A stretch of DNA of 64,000 bases from Lasioglossum baleicum (GCF_051020765.1 NW_027469086.1:1302001-1366000), one strand, 5' to 3'; shown: positions 37,565-49,532, counted from the first letter of the stretch. Notes: generated by a model from the letters alone, not told the origin. Made by a program: numbers and translations.

Positions 37565-39521
37565 TGTTACGTCGTCCGATGTACGACGTTGGCCTTGTAC
37601 ACACACTATGTATACAAGGTCTGATCTGCATAAGATCCATACACCGTCCCCTAGACATAAGAGCATAGTATTAAGATCTCATTATTCTATTGTTCTAATC
37701 CTTATCTCCGTCTTTACCCATCACCATAACTTCACCTTGATCAACACCTTACCTCAGTTTCAACCCATCACCACGACACATAATGCAATAAAGTATTGCA
37801 TCACTCTGGAAGCATCTAGAAGCTTCTAGAAACGTCGAGAAGTCCAAAGACTGCTGCATCAGCAGTCCCACGCTCGTAGAGGGCAATAGGACAGCCACGA
37901 GACTGCAGCGTCAGCAGAAATGCACGTGCAGTCCCCGGGAGCGAAGACGCTGCTGCGTCAGCGGTTCTCCCACTCCGACGACTGAAGAACAAAGAGACTG
38001 CAGCGTCAGCTATCCCCACTCCGAACGAAGGAGGCAAGGCAGAGCGGACGCTTGCGTCAGTCCGCCTCCGACCGGCGACTCGAGCAGTCGTGCCAACCTG
38101 GCCTCAGCCGCCAGTCCGGCTTCTTCCGACTTCAAGAGCAGACGTGTTCAGTCTAGCTCCGCGATAGTGAAGTGTGTCGATCCTTCACTCCTAATTCCAA
38201 TTCCAATTCCAACTCTAACTCAACTCAACTCAAGTCCTAATTCTCATACATTAATCCTACAACATATTACTATATCCATTATTCATTAATCCAATTACTA
38301 CTCCAATTATAATACTACTTACATATTGTATACCAGTGTACTTACCAGTTCTTATTTAATATATCGTTGTTATACCAGTGCTTCGATCTTGTTATTCTTG
38401 TGTTAGTTCAACACCATCTTCCAATTTAGTTCTTGCATCGAATATATTAAACTCGTGACATATCCGGACTTGGTCTAAAGTGCGCAGTGGAAACGCTGAG
38501 CCGCCAATAAGGAATTTGAAGCGAGTCATAAAGAAGTTCTCGTGCCACGTCTAGAATTGGTCTAAAGTGCGCAGTGGAAACGCTGAGCCGCCACTATAGA
38601 CGTGAAGCGAGTTAACTACCAAAAAGGTTAATAACAAATGGAAGTTCATTTCATTATATATTATTAATATTCCATCATTACTATTCCTTACCCATGCGAC
38701 GCCCACGTCGAGCGGGACGCAAGTATCAACTTGCTAAATTGAGACGCGCGTTGAGAAATAAAGCGGTGCTCGATCAAATCATTGCCACTACCGAGTGGAC
38801 AGAACTTCTGGGAACCACCGAGCACATTCCGTGTGACGCGTCCGATTACGTTTCTGTATACGGTTGCCCTTGCAACCTTCCTAAAGAGGTCAACCACGCG
38901 GACCTCTCGCGAGCTCCGACGCCAGTTCTACATCCGGTCGATTGTCCAGAGGTGATCGACATAGTCGACGACAACGACAGCCGAGACACGATCATCGTTC
39001 CCAGGGTCCGTTGCCGAATCATCAGTGACGTCCCTCTGCCAACTCATCAACGTGTCATCTTGCGGCCAGCATCCAAGGCCACTAATGTCGTCCCGAGGAG
39101 AGCAGCAGCAACTCTGCCAGATCTTCCCCACCTCGAGGACATCTGTATAGAAGACCCGATGTACGACACCTACCGCCAGTACCGCCAGTTCCTGCTGCAA
39201 CAATATTATTAGGCGTTAATACAGCATTGCGGTGAGTCGTATAATATCTTGTATAATTGCTGAATCCTGTAAACTCACCGTTTTCGTTGCATCATCTCGC
39301 GCGTGATTCTTGTCGGACACTTCTTGTAACCGCGTCGGACGTTCTCTTCTTGACTGCATCCATAGCAATATCGGTTGTCCTAGTGCATATGACAGCCCGC
39401 GGCTGTCTCGGCACGAAAGACCACTCCTCATTTTAATCTTCATATCTCAACCGTCCGTCTGTCACTGTTCTCTTTTCTCTCTCCTGGTACCTGTAACAAA
39501 AACACAGTGACGGACGTGACA
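37565..39521 (+). repeat. A3 5' LTR (1957 bp)
   Basis: TGTTACG...CGTGACA with the A-type dyads, poly(A) hairpin (about 37784), repeated GACTGC motifs and LTR ORF. Small differences from A1 include a shorter ccaatt tract and tatatatta before the ORF. Confidence 0.94.
38694..39212 (+). CDS. LTR-encoded protein, A type (172 aa), A3 5' LTR
   Basis: A divergent A copy: Leu for Pro at 62 (CNLPKE), VDDND in place of ADDDD after VIDI, Ser at 111, Thr at 117, Arg at 136, Arg at 161. The frame, core and C-terminal block are intact. Identical to the 3' LTR copy. Confidence 0.75.
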   Translation: MRRPRRAGRKYQLAKLRRALRNKAVLDQIIATTEWTELLGTTEHIPCDASDYVSVYGCPCNLPKEVNHADLSRAPTPVLHPVDCPEVIDIVDDNDSRDTIIVPRVRCRIISDVPLPTHQRVILRPASKATNVVPRRAAATLPDLPHLEDICIEDPMYDTYRQYRQFLLQQYY

Positions 39522-39525
39522 AATT

Positions 39526-39543
39526 TGGCGCAGTCGGTAGGAC
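39526..39543 (+). other. A3 primer binding site (tRNA-Ser type)
   Basis: TGGCGCAGTCGGTAGGAC, four bases after the LTR. Confidence 0.88.
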
Positions 39544-39632
39544 ATCGAAGTGGTCGCCGATATTTGCATTGATAAGCCCCGACGCGTGTCAGTACGAAAT
39601 TCACATTTTAAATCTCATTTATATCCTCCAAA

Positions 39633-40991
39633 ATGTCTCGCCCAATCACGCGATCTCAAAGGGATCTCCAAGCAGATCCTAACGCAGACCTTCCCCCAAT
39701 GACCGAGGGAGAGCTACTCCTTTATGCGCAAGACCTCGCCCGTAGAGAGCAATATCTCAAAGAGGAAACTGATTTTATTGCCAAATTGCGTCTCAAATAT
39801 GAAGAAGACGCACAAAACCAAAAGAATATGCTCGACGATATACGAAAAGAGCTTCATAACATCCAAATCACGAGTCAAACCCTACGTCAACAAACGCCTA
39901 CACCAGGCCCTAGTAACGTCTCTAATATGCGGGAACCTTCACCGCCAGAGCCACGCGAAATCCCACAGTATGAACCTACTGGCAATTTTGCTCTAAAACA
40001 AGCCGCCGAGCTTGTCCCTAGATTCGACGGAACTTCGTCTTCCGTCCTACAATTCATACGTGCATGCAAACGCGCGCGTGACACCGTACCGGCCACTGCA
40101 GAGCGTGCCCTCACGAAATTGCTCTGCAATAAACTCCACGATCGTGCTTATGCCGCTATAGAAGGCGAGCACATATCCACAATTTCTGCACTATGCGAAA
40201 AGTTACGTACAGTGCTGGGCCCATACAAATTCGTGGACCAGTACCGTGGCGATCTCGCAAGTGTACTCCAAGCTCCAAATGAGCACATTTTAGATTTCAT
40301 CAATCGCGTTAAAGACCTTCGAACCGCGATTCAAGATGCCACAGATATTGGCCTTGATTACGAAGAACTAGATCGCTTCGTAGTAGATTGTTTTCTACGA
40401 GGTCTCCTTCCCCAGCTGCGTGCCGAAGTGCTTCATTGCCCTTCGCGAAATCCTGCCACTGTTTTCGAAGCAGCCATCTCTGCTTACAGGCAGTATGAGT
40501 CAGACCAGACTCGTCGACGAGAACTGATCCGCGAAGAAAAACGAGTCAGCTTCTCTGATAACCGGCCGTATCGCCAGCGTTCCACGTACGAGTCCGCTCG
40601 TGACATTCCAGAGCGAACTCAAGAACGCCGCGATAACAGACCGGACTCGTCTCAGCAGTCCTCGAGAAACTTAAACCGGGACTCTTATCGCTCCCCGACG
40701 TCGCAACGGCGATGGGAAAATAATCCTCGCGACCAAAACACGTACCGCGATGGTCGCACAGATCGCCCTTCAAGCCCTAACAAATTTTGCAACTACTGCA
40801 AAGTCCCCGGGCACGATATTCACGAGTGCCGTAAGCGCGCTTTTAATAATAATAGGAGGTCGGGAAACGAGTCCGGCCTCCCGACCGAAGCCAACCCCAG
40901 GCGGGAGGCCGCATCTTCAACCCAAACTACAGCCCGCACCCAAACAGCTATCCGGACGAACGACCAGTCCGACGATTCGTCTCAGCAGTAA
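39633..40991 (+). CDS. gag: A3 Gag polyprotein (452 aa)
   Basis: Intact; same domains as A1 and A2. Distinguishing changes include Gly for Glu in the N-terminal acidic motif (MTEGELLLY) and Glu for Gln in AIEGEHI. CCHC knuckle at about residues 385-398. Confidence 0.93.
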   Translation: MSRPITRSQRDLQADPNADLPPMTEGELLLYAQDLARREQYLKEETDFIAKLRLKYEEDAQNQKNMLDDIRKELHNIQITSQTLRQQTPTPGPSNVSNMREPSPPEPREIPQYEPTGNFALKQAAELVPRFDGTSSSVLQFIRACKRARDTVPATAERALTKLLCNKLHDRAYAAIEGEHISTISALCEKLRTVLGPYKFVDQYRGDLASVLQAPNEHILDFINRVKDLRTAIQDATDIGLDYEELDRFVVDCFLRGLLPQLRAEVLHCPSRNPATVFEAAISAYRQYESDQTRRRELIREEKRVSFSDNRPYRQRSTYESARDIPERTQERRDNRPDSSQQSSRNLNRDSYRSPTSQRRWENNPRDQNTYRDGRTDRPSSPNKFCNYCKVPGHDIHECRKRAFNNNRRSGNESGLPTEANPRREAASSTQTTARTQTAIRTNDQSDDSSQQ

Positions 40992-40993
40992 AT

Positions 40994-42890
40994 CTTGCTG
41001 CAGACTCACCAATTCCGCGCGTAAAAATCTCCGCCCCTCAATTACAAAAGAAGTGTGAATTTTTGTTAGACACGGGTTCGGAGATCAATTTAATTCGTGC
41101 GTCAAGCCTAGAACCAAATCTACCTATAGATCATACGAACACTATAGAAGTCCAAGGAATAACCGAGGGATCCATTCCAACTCTCGGTCAAATTAAAATA
41201 CACTTACAGGGTCAAAACCCTATCGAATTTCATGTCTTGGAAGAAAACTTCCCAATTAACATCGACGGAATCCTCGGTTCTCCCTTCTTCAGAACAGGAG
41301 CCGAGATCTCCTTTGCGAATGAATACATTATGATAGGAAACATTCGGGTTCCCTTCTCGAACCCTTGCGCGCCCACGGCTGAGCCTCGCGATAAATTGGC
41401 AGCAGAGGTTATTTCAATGCCTTCGTCTATGACCAACGATCTCGTTAAAACTCCAGCCGCCAAGCGTGAGGAACATTCGGCAAGGAACGTTCGAGTGTCT
41501 TCCTCAAATCCTCGTGCACCCGCGGTCAGACCTTGCAGAGCCCCGGTGACGGAGGTTATTTCAATGCCTCCTCGGGATTCGATCGAGTACTCCCTAGAGA
41601 AAAACGCCGTGAAAAGCCGGCCGGAATCGAAGGAGACTCGAGAGATATCGGAGTACACTGCGAGAAGTCGGATCGTGGAGCGTGAGGATCGAGTCCGAAC
41701 AAAGACTCCTCCGAACTCCGAAGAATTCGTCCTCGAACCTCGTACCGTTGCGTGCATAGCGGTCGACGTTGAAGGACCTAAACAGGGATATATCCGCCGT
41801 GTTAACGTAGCGCCGGATGTATTCCTGGGTGACTGCGTCGTCACCAATCGTAAAGGCAAAGCGAGCCTCCGGTGCTTTAACACCTCGTCGGAAAGAGTTT
41901 CATTTCGATTGCCCCCATTGGAGATGGAAGAAATCGAGTCGTACTCTTCCGACCTTTCTAATTCCGGGTATCATCCCGACGTATTCGGTAACCATCCCGA
42001 CCTTTCTACTTCCGGGTATCATCCCGACGCATTCGGTAACCATCCCGACCTTACTAACTCCGGTAACCAGCCCGATTCTTATACTAACTCCGGTAACCAG
42101 CCCGATTCTTATACTAACTCCGGTAACCAGCCCGATCCTTATACTAACTCCGGTAACCAGCCCGATTCTTATACTAACTCCGGTAACCAGCCCGATCATT
42201 ATTCTAACTCCGGTAACCATCCCGACGCATTCGGTAACCATCCCGACCTTTTTAATCCAGAGTCCAAAGAAGACTCCCGCGAATTCAAACCTATGAAGGT
42301 TTATTCTACAAGCTCCGGTATCAAGTCCGATTGTTTCTATTCCGAGTCTAGGTTGAAAGGAAATGTCCCCGCCTTTGATTCTCTAAAGACAACAGAACGT
42401 CTACATAAAATAAAGCATAAAACTCTACCTCGTATAGACCGAGCATACGAGTCGATCATAAAAGATCATCCCGCGATAATTTCTAAATCAGAGTCAAAGA
42501 GAGTCTATATTTCATTTCAAAAACCTACCTCTGATTTTTCGCCGGAACATGATCTCTTCCAGTCTCAACGGTCAAGTATCCGTGCACCGCAAAGCGATTT
42601 CCATCCATCTAGGAATTATACGTCTGTAAAATACGCGTCAGCAAAAAGGAGAAACAAATTTCGTATTATACTATACCTTTGCAATAACCCGCGAACAATG
42701 ATTGTAGAGTCTCCTGCGATTTGCGATAAGAAACCCTCCCAGGAGATTTCATTACAGTCCTCCGCTGACGCGAAATTAGAATCCGCGATAATCACGCGTC
42801 CGGTCAACACCGATAAGCGAGCGAAATCCGAAACCCAGCGTCGACAGAATCTCCTTCCACCGCCGGAAGATACAGAACAAACGACAGCAG
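40994..42890 (+). CDS. A3 deleted Pol: protease - post-protease segment - repeats - spacer
   Basis: The frame lies -1 to gag; LLDTGSE is at 41063. It carries the protease, VAPDVFLGDC, the minisatellite (41965-42252) and the roughly 200-residue spacer ending RRQNLLPPPED. The frame runs on to 43507, but beyond about 42890 it translates the Cys-rich domain region out of frame, so the last 200 or so residues are probably not a conserved product. Confidence 0.85.
41965..42252 (+). repeat. A3 in-frame minisatellite
   Basis: Two 48-bp HPD/FGNHPD units, five 30-bp NSGNQPD units and one last NSGNHPDAFGNHPD unit. The same 30-bp unit recurs four times with only tct/cct-type changes. Confidence 0.88.
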
Positions 42891-42977
42891 CACTTCGAAG
42901 AAGTTCCTACAGCCAGAATCCCAGCCTGTTCCCAGCCGCCTACCACATCGTGTCCAGTATCCACAAACACGATCAAC

Positions 42978-43388
42978 ATGTGCGGACACTTACAACCGGC
43001 GAGACCATCGGCGAACAAAGCCGGAGACTTCATCTACAGATACCAGGGAATATTCTGCTACAATGGCAGACACAGAATCTCCCTAAATGGCAGAGAACTA
43101 TGCCTTGCCTGCAGCCTCATTGCGGTAGTCAGGAGGGTCATCGTATACACGCACGTTCTTACAAGGAAAAGGAAGAACGCATGCGACGCGTGTACAAAAC
43201 CCATATTGAGGGAAACCCCAATATTGGAATGCATCCACTGCAGTTTCCTCCTCGCACTGGATCGGGCAGCAACAGACACTGCCAGAATAAGAAGAGAAAG
43301 AGGCGAAATTCCCACGGACGACGAAGAAGAGGACGAAAACTCAAGCACCTCTTCCTCGGACGAAGACACCAATACTCAAGCAAATTAG
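42978..43388 (+). CDS. A3 Cys-rich domain (detached from Pol by frame)
   Basis: Encodes about 136 residues with the pattern seen at the A1 and B1 Pol ends: GRELCLACSL, a CDAC pair, then PILECIHC, and a Ser/Glu/Asp tail ending in a stop. The frame is +1 relative to the upstream protease/spacer ORF, so it would need its own start (Met at 42978) or frameshifting. The frame has stayed open, which may mean it is still used, or that deletion was recent. Confidence 0.65.
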   Translation: MCGHLQPARPSANKAGDFIYRYQGIFCYNGRHRISLNGRELCLACSLIAVVRRVIVYTHVLTRKRKNACDACTKPILRETPILECIHCSFLLALDRAATDTARIRRERGEIPTDDEEEDENSSTSSSDEDTNTQAN

Positions 43389-43451
43389 AGATGCAGAGTG
43401 TTTGTGAAAAAGCCGTAATCTCGTCACCTGAGACAAAAGTGACAGTGACAC

Positions 43452-43650
43452 CAGTGATTCCCCACCCACCCAAAACCCAACTATGCAAAATGAACAAAGC
43501 GAAATAAATTGCATAAAACCAGCCCCAGCCCCACGTGCCGACACCGACAACATTTCAGTGCGACCAGTGTTTCGTACAAATATAGGAAATACTCGCCGAG
43601 AACTGTGCTCCCTGCGCGGAGTACCTCCGGACGATGCGTCGCATGAATGA
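43452..43650 (+). pseudogene. A3 env cytoplasmic-tail remnant
   Basis: Almost identical to the A1 remnant (PAPAPRADTDNISV, RRELCSLRG, stop at 43648-43650). Confidence 0.72.
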
Positions 43651-43716
43651 GTGTGTGATCGAGTGTTGAGCGAGAAATTTCTTCCTTGTCAGAAATTTCT
43701 TTTCCGCGTTGGGAGG

Positions 43717-45673
43717 TGTTACGTCGTCCGATGTACGACGTTGGCCTTGTACACACACTATGTATACAAGGTCTGATCTGCATAAGATCCATACACCGTC
43801 CCCTAGACATAAGAGCATAGTATTAAGATCTCATTATTCTATTGTTCTAATCCTTATCTCCGTCTTTACCCATCACCATAACTTCACCTTGATCAACACC
43901 TTACCTCAGTTTCAACCCATCACCACGACACATAATGCAATAAAGTATTGCATCACTCTGGAAGCATCTAGAAGCTTCTAGAAACGTCGAGAAGTCCAAA
44001 GACTGCTGCATCAGCAGTCCCACGCTCGTAGAGGGCAATAGGACAGCCACGAGACTGCAGCGTCAGCAGAAATGCACGTGCAGTCCCCGGGAGCGAAGAC
44101 GCTGCTGCGTCAGCGGTTCTCCCACTCCGACGACTGAAGAACAAAGAGACTGCAGCGTCAGCTATCCCCACTCCGAACGAAGGAGGCAAGGCAGAGCGGA
44201 CGCTTGCGTCAGTCCGCCTCCGACCGGCGACTCGAGCAGTCGTGCCAACCTGGCCTCAGCCGCCAGTCCGGCTTCTTCCGACTTCAAGAGCAGACGTGTT
44301 CAGTCTAGCTCCGCGATAGTGAAGTGTGTCGATCCTTCACTCCTAATTCCAATTCCAATTCCAACTCTAACTCAACTCAACTCAAGTCCTAATTCTCATA
44401 CATTAATCCTACAACATATTACTATATCCATTATTCATTAATCCAATTACTACTCCAATTATAATACTACTTACATATTGTATACCAGTGTACTTACCAG
44501 TTCTTATTTAATATATCGTTGTTATACCAGTGCTTCGATCTTGTTATTCTTGTGTTAGTTCAACACCATCTTCCAATTTAGTTCTTGCATCGAATATATT
44601 AAACTCGTGACATATCCGGACTTGGTCTAAAGTGCGCAGTGGAAACGCTGAGCCGCCAATAAGGAATTTGAAGCGAGTCATAAAGAAGTTCTCGTGCCAC
44701 GTCTAGAATTGGTCTAAAGTGCGCAGTGGAAACGCTGAGCCGCCACTATAGACGTGAAGCGAGTTAACTACCAAAAAGGTTAATAACAAATGGAAGTTCA
44801 TTTCATTATATATTATTAATATTCCATCATTACTATTCCTTACCCATGCGACGCCCACGTCGAGCGGGACGCAAGTATCAACTTGCTAAATTGAGACGCG
44901 CGTTGAGAAATAAAGCGGTGCTCGATCAAATCATTGCCACTACCGAGTGGACAGAACTTCTGGGAACCACCGAGCACATTCCGTGTGACGCGTCCGATTA
45001 CGTTTCTGTATACGGTTGCCCTTGCAACCTTCCTAAAGAGGTCAACCACGCGGACCTCTCGCGAGCTCCGACGCCAGTTCTACATCCGGTCGATTGTCCA
45101 GAGGTGATCGACATAGTCGACGACAACGACAGCCGAGACACGATCATCGTTCCCAGGGTCCGTTGCCGAATCATCAGTGACGTCCCTCTGCCAACTCATC
45201 AACGTGTCATCTTGCGGCCAGCATCCAAGGCCACTAATGTCGTCCCGAGGAGAGCAGCAGCAACTCTGCCAGATCTTCCCCACCTCGAGGACATCTGTAT
45301 AGAAGACCCGATGTACGACACCTACCGCCAGTACCGCCAGTTCCTGCTGCAACAATATTATTAGGCGTTAATACAGCATTGCGGTGAGTCGTATAATATC
45401 TTGTATAATTGCTGAATCCTGTAAACTCACCGTTTTCGTTGCATCATCTCGCGCGTGATTCTTGTCGGACACTTCTTGTAACCGCGTCGGACGTTCTCTT
45501 CTTGACTGCATCCATAGCAATATCGGTTGTCCTAGTGCATATGACAGCCCGCGGCTGTCTCGGCACGAAAGACCACTCCTCATTTTAATCTTCATATCTC
45601 AACCGTCCGTCTGTCACTGTTCTCTTTTCTCTCTCCTGGTACCTGTAACAAAAACACAGTGACGGACGTGACA
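43717..45673 (+). repeat. A3 3' LTR (1957 bp)
   Basis: Same length as the 5' LTR, no difference found in the parts compared. Followed by ggcc. Confidence 0.94.
44846..45364 (+). CDS. LTR-encoded protein, A type (172 aa), A3 3' LTR
   Basis: Identical in product to 38694-39212. Confidence 0.72.
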   Translation: MRRPRRAGRKYQLAKLRRALRNKAVLDQIIATTEWTELLGTTEHIPCDASDYVSVYGCPCNLPKEVNHADLSRAPTPVLHPVDCPEVIDIVDDNDSRDTIIVPRVRCRIISDVPLPTHQRVILRPASKATNVVPRRAAATLPDLPHLEDICIEDPMYDTYRQYRQFLLQQYY

Positions 45674-45677
45674 GGCC
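45674..45677. other. Target-site duplication ggcc (right) of A3
   Basis: Matches 37561-37564. Confidence 0.95.
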
Positions 45678-47714
45678 ATCTTGTGCGTCTAAGCAGCTTC
45701 CTTTTTGAAGGGGGCAGGTTTGCCCAGTTTGTAGATGAATCTGTCCGGTTGACAATCTGATTGGAGCGATGTAGTCGCGGATCGTGATTCGGACTAAAGC
45801 TTGTACCACGACATCGGTCCAAGTCCCAAACGGATCACTATACGTGGTTCCAGCGCAGCTACCATCGTTCTGAATAACTCCTGCTAACGTGAGGCCGTGA
45901 GAGGAGGTCGAGTTCGGCTGAATACCTGTGATCTGAGCGGCTGGGGTGATGAATATTGTCCCCGTCGTGTGTAGGCTCGAACAGGTTTCGCTGGAGATCG
46001 GTAATATATAGTCTTGTCGACCATTGGATACTACCGAATTATGTGAGTGCATGCCACAATAGTATATGGTTCTGTCTATTCCGATATGGCATTGCAAGAC
46101 ACGAGCTTGCGAGAATTCAGCTAGCTGCAGGAGCTGAATTCTTTCTAAATTTTCAGCTGGTGCGATGTCTTCTGGCTCGCAGTTAAGAGTGTCAATAGTT
46201 GAATACGTGGTAATATTCAAGGTTGAACCTCCACAGTCATATCCAATGAGTGTTGAGGCTTGCGTGGCAATAGAGAGCAAGATAGCTGCTTGTATCGGCT
46301 GCATGGTTGCTGTTATAGCGTTGTCGAGAGACTGATGATCTTCAGGGGTGACGGTTTCTCCTTGAAGATCTCGTTGTGTCGCAGGGATATCGTCTTCCTG
46401 CTGTGGAGTGGGGTGATGCTGACCAGAGGTTTTAAATTTCGCTCTTGGGTCGCTGCGATAGTTTATCGTTGGCGTAACGATATTGGAGACTCTGTTAACG
46501 CTAGGAAGATTGAATTCGTTTCGCAAGATACATAACGAAAGCTTATAATCAGACTTAGTTGTCTCGGGCGAGTATAATGTATCGGCTTTATTTCTTTTTC
46601 TTGCTGACGCGAATCTCGCGGAATTGTATTTGCCAGACGCATGGACTTTGTTTTCGGTCGCACGGATACCTGATCGTTGAAGCTGCAAGAGGTCTTGTTC
46701 CGGCGAGGATTTGAAGATAGGAGTTTGTGGCAAAACATAAACTCCTTTTGATTTAACTTTAGGAATAGAAATGTTTTCTAAATTGTTCTCATATGAACAT
46801 TCTAAAAGTTCATCTGAGGCGAAGGCGCTGATGTTTCTTTCCACACAGGACTTTGAATATAAATCGTCGGGATGGTTACCGGAATTCTTTAAAGTATCGG
46901 GATGGCTACCGGAATCGTCGGGATGGTTACCGGAATTATTTAAAGAATCGGGATGGCTACCGGAATCGTCGGGATGGTTACCGGAATTATTTAAAGAATC
47001 GGGATGGCTACCGGAATCGTCGGAATGGTTACCGGAATTATCTAAAGAATCGGGATGGCTACCGGAATCGTCGGAATGGTTACCGGAATTAATAGAAGAC
47101 GCGAGTTGATCGTTAACGATCGTCTCGTGCGCGCGGCACGCACGAGCATTGAATAAGTCCGAATTGACTTCGGCTTGAATATTCGAAAAGGGAACCTCGA
47201 TCTCTTCCACCTCCAACGTAGGCAGGGAGAAGGACGCCACTTCGGACGATGCGTTAAAGCATCGCAGGTATGCCTTTCCGTTACGGTTGGTGACTAAACA
47301 ATCACCTAAGAACACATCGGGTTTTACATCTACTTTTCGCACATACCCTTCGCTTGGGCCCTTTACGTTGACGGCTATGCAGGCGGCGGTACGGCTTTCG
47401 ATGGAATATTCCCGAGGATTCGAAAAGGGAATACGTAGGTTTTTATACTCTACGCATTCCTTCGCAAATGATATCTCTGCTCCCTCTCTGAAGAAGGGGG
47501 AGCCTAAGATACCATCTATATTAATTGGAAAACTGTCAGGCAGAACGTGTAGCGTGACTTTAATGGAATCTGCTAGCTCCGCATTGATATAACCGAGGGT
47601 CGCAATTTCTCCTTCTGTCACGCCATGGACGTGTATGACGCTGTCAGTTTTTAGATGAACGTCAGATTTGATACCAGACGCTCGGATTAAGTTGACCTCG
47701 GACCCGGTGTCCAA
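45678..47714 (-). pseudogene. C0 protease - repeats - spacer - env N-terminal part (before A3 break)
   Basis: From right to left: LLDTGSE at 47717-47697, protease, post-protease segment (VKPDVFLGDC), SGNHPDDSGSHPD repeats (46856-47092), spacer, then an env module with Met at about 46304, a hydrophobic leader (AAILLSIATQAST), YDCGG and CGMHSHNSVV. It is cut at 45678 by A3; the apparent end at 45585 is read-through into the A3 LTR. Confidence 0.88.
46856..47092 (-). repeat. C0 in-frame minisatellite
   Basis: About five 48-bp units NSGNH(S/P)DDSGSHPDSL. The core GGTAACCATCC is shared with the A and B tracts. C1 (54036-54272) and C2 (61215-61451) have the same number of units. Confidence 0.87.
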
Positions 47715-47869
47715 GAGGAACTCACACTCTTTTGAGAAGAGTGACGATTTTGCTTTTATTCGAGGGATAGGGGAGTCCGGCGCGAGATTTATTGCCGAGA
47801 CTAATTTCGCGGATGGTCGTTCATTCTGCTGACCGTCCGGGTTATCTCTCCTATCTACTCGAATTTCAT

Positions 47870-49177
47870 CTACTGCTGGTCGTCGCTGATGACGGCCAGC
47901 TGTGTTGCCTTTTGGCGATTCTCTTGGGATGCCTCCCGTCCTTTGGTCGCGTTTGTCGGGAGGCTTGATTCGTTTCCCGACTCATTTCTACTGTAATATT
48001 CGCGGCGGCGACATTCGTGTATGTCATGTCCCGTGCGCTTACAATATTTACAATACTTTTGATTCTCCGTAGGAAAGCGATCGCGACCTGGGGACTGGGA
48101 AGCGCGATCTTCGCGTTTATACGTTTCGCGCTGATTTGATTGCGACGGTTCGTGACGTCGCGGAGGAGGAGAGCGATACGCGTCTCTGTTATCGGGTTTC
48201 CTGTCTCGCCAGGATTCACGAGGTGAAAAGGAAGGTCGTTGATCTTTCCTTTCCGAAGATCTGTTGCGCTGCTCAGGCGCATTCCTATCATAATAAGAGT
48301 TGCTTGATCGCTCTGGTGTGCGATTACGAGAGTCGGAGAATGCAACGCGGCGTCCGTCGTCGCGATAACGAACACGGTCAAGCTCGTACTGTTTGTACGC
48401 GGTTACTGCTTCATCGAATATTTTCTGTAATTCGAGTGACGCACAGAGCCTGACCTCGGCTCGAAGCGCTGGGATAAGACCACGCATGAAACAATCAATT
48501 GTGAATTTATCAATCTCGTCTAGATTGGGGACCCCGCGGCCTGAATCTATGATCGCCGTTCTAAGGTCCTTTACTCGCGTAATATAATTCAACACGTGCT
48601 CGGACTGTTCCTGGTGTATCGAAGCTAATTCTCCGCGATACTGATCGATGAATTTATATGGGCCTAGTACATCTTTCAGGCGGTTGCACAATTCAGAGAT
48701 TGTGTTAATATTTACGTCTTCAATCGCGGCGTATGCCTGTCCTCTAAGCTTATTGCATACTAATCTAGTAAGGGTACGCTCAGCTGTGGCTGGAACAGCT
48801 TCCAAGGCTCGCTTGCACGCGCGAACGAATTGTAGCACGGTTATGGAGGTGCCGTCAAAGGTAGGCACAAGTTCAACCGCTTGTTTAACGGTGAAATTCG
48901 AAGAATCGTGCATTATGGGTTCGCGGGGCGCAACGACTGGGCTAGCTGGAATTGATTGAGAATCTCTGGCCGATCGGATTTCTGCTATCTCGCGGCGTAT
49001 ATCCTCGTACGTTTCTCTCTGCTCACGCGTTTCTGTTTCGTATTGCAATTTGAGTTGAGTCAACGCGGCGGTTTGATTAATGAGAGCTGCTTCTCTACGA
49101 GCTAAATCTTTCTGGAATTCAATTAATTCCTCTTCCGTAGGAGGAACCTTCTTTCTAGCCTCGCTACGCGTTTCCAT
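47870..49177 (-). CDS. gag: C0 Gag polyprotein (435 aa)
   Basis: Intact. Short acidic coiled-coil-like N-terminus (about 10-70), Gag core from AVELVPTFDGTS (about 103), basic Arg/Ser/Asp-rich linker, CCHC knuckle CKYCKRTGHDIHEC near residue 373. About 45-50% identical to A and B Gag by eye. The protease frame lies -1 to it and overlaps its end for a longer stretch than in A. This copy has Glu where C1 and C2 have Val (EQRETYEDI) and Glu for Gly (HQEQSEHV). Confidence 0.93.
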   Translation of the reverse strand: METRSEARKKVPPTEEELIEFQKDLARREAALINQTAALTQLKLQYETETREQRETYEDIRREIAEIRSARDSQSIPASPVVAPREPIMHDSSNFTVKQAVELVPTFDGTSITVLQFVRACKRALEAVPATAERTLTRLVCNKLRGQAYAAIEDVNINTISELCNRLKDVLGPYKFIDQYRGELASIHQEQSEHVLNYITRVKDLRTAIIDSGRGVPNLDEIDKFTIDCFMRGLIPALRAEVRLCASLELQKIFDEAVTAYKQYELDRVRYRDDGRRVAFSDSRNRTPERSSNSYYDRNAPEQRNRSSERKDQRPSFSPRESWRDRKPDNRDAYRSPPPRRHEPSQSNQRETYKREDRASQSPGRDRFPTENQKYCKYCKRTGHDIHECRRREYYSRNESGNESSLPTNATKGREASQENRQKATQLAVISDDQQ

Positions 49178-49532
49178 GATTGCGTCGCTTGAAAATTTCT
49201 AAGTATGAAATTCGCGAAAAATGATCCGACTATATAACGTGGGCGAAGGGGCGTTTTCTAAACCGCCCGTCGCACTTTAACGTTCACTAAAACTCTCGAT
49301 GAATTTGTACTGAGTACGAACATCGCGAAAAATAATTTGAGTATGTAACGTGGGCGAAAGGGCATTTCCTTCACTGCCCGTCGCACTTTTAACTGACACT
49401 ATGCTTTCACGGACTCTAAGTCTACTGCGTTAAATTGTCAAACAATGATGGAACGCGCAGGGGTTCGCGTGCTAACACTGATTCTATTTTTATTCCTCGA
49501 TGCCGTGCTTCTAACATCGGTGACCAACGACT

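Larger units (their letters stand above)
37565..45673 (+). mobile_element. A3: non-autonomous A element (8109 bp) inside C0 env
   Basis: Two 1957-bp LTRs with no difference found, PBS, gag, a protease-spacer ORF, the Cys-rich domain in a shifted frame, and an env-tail remnant. RT, RNase H and all of integrase are missing. It differs from A2 in what follows the common CCGGAAGATA break, so the two deletions arose separately or were later modified. Confidence 0.94.

Noticed and set aside
37565..37666. N-terminal part of the 500-codon minus-strand ORF starting at 37666
   Set aside because: The first residues come from the complement of the A3 LTR; env begins only at 37564.
42890..43507. C-terminal 200 residues of the A3 protease/spacer ORF
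   Set aside because: The frame is shifted relative to the conserved Cys-rich domain frame and has no similarity to A1 or B1.
45585..45673. C-terminal end of the C0 protease/env ORF
   Set aside because: Read-through into the A3 3' LTR. The true continuation is at 37564-36164.
47866..48381. 171-codon ORF overlapping C gag in another frame (also at 55046 and 62225)
   Set aside because: It shadows the Arg/Ser-rich basic linker of gag, whose bias opens alternate frames. No independent support.
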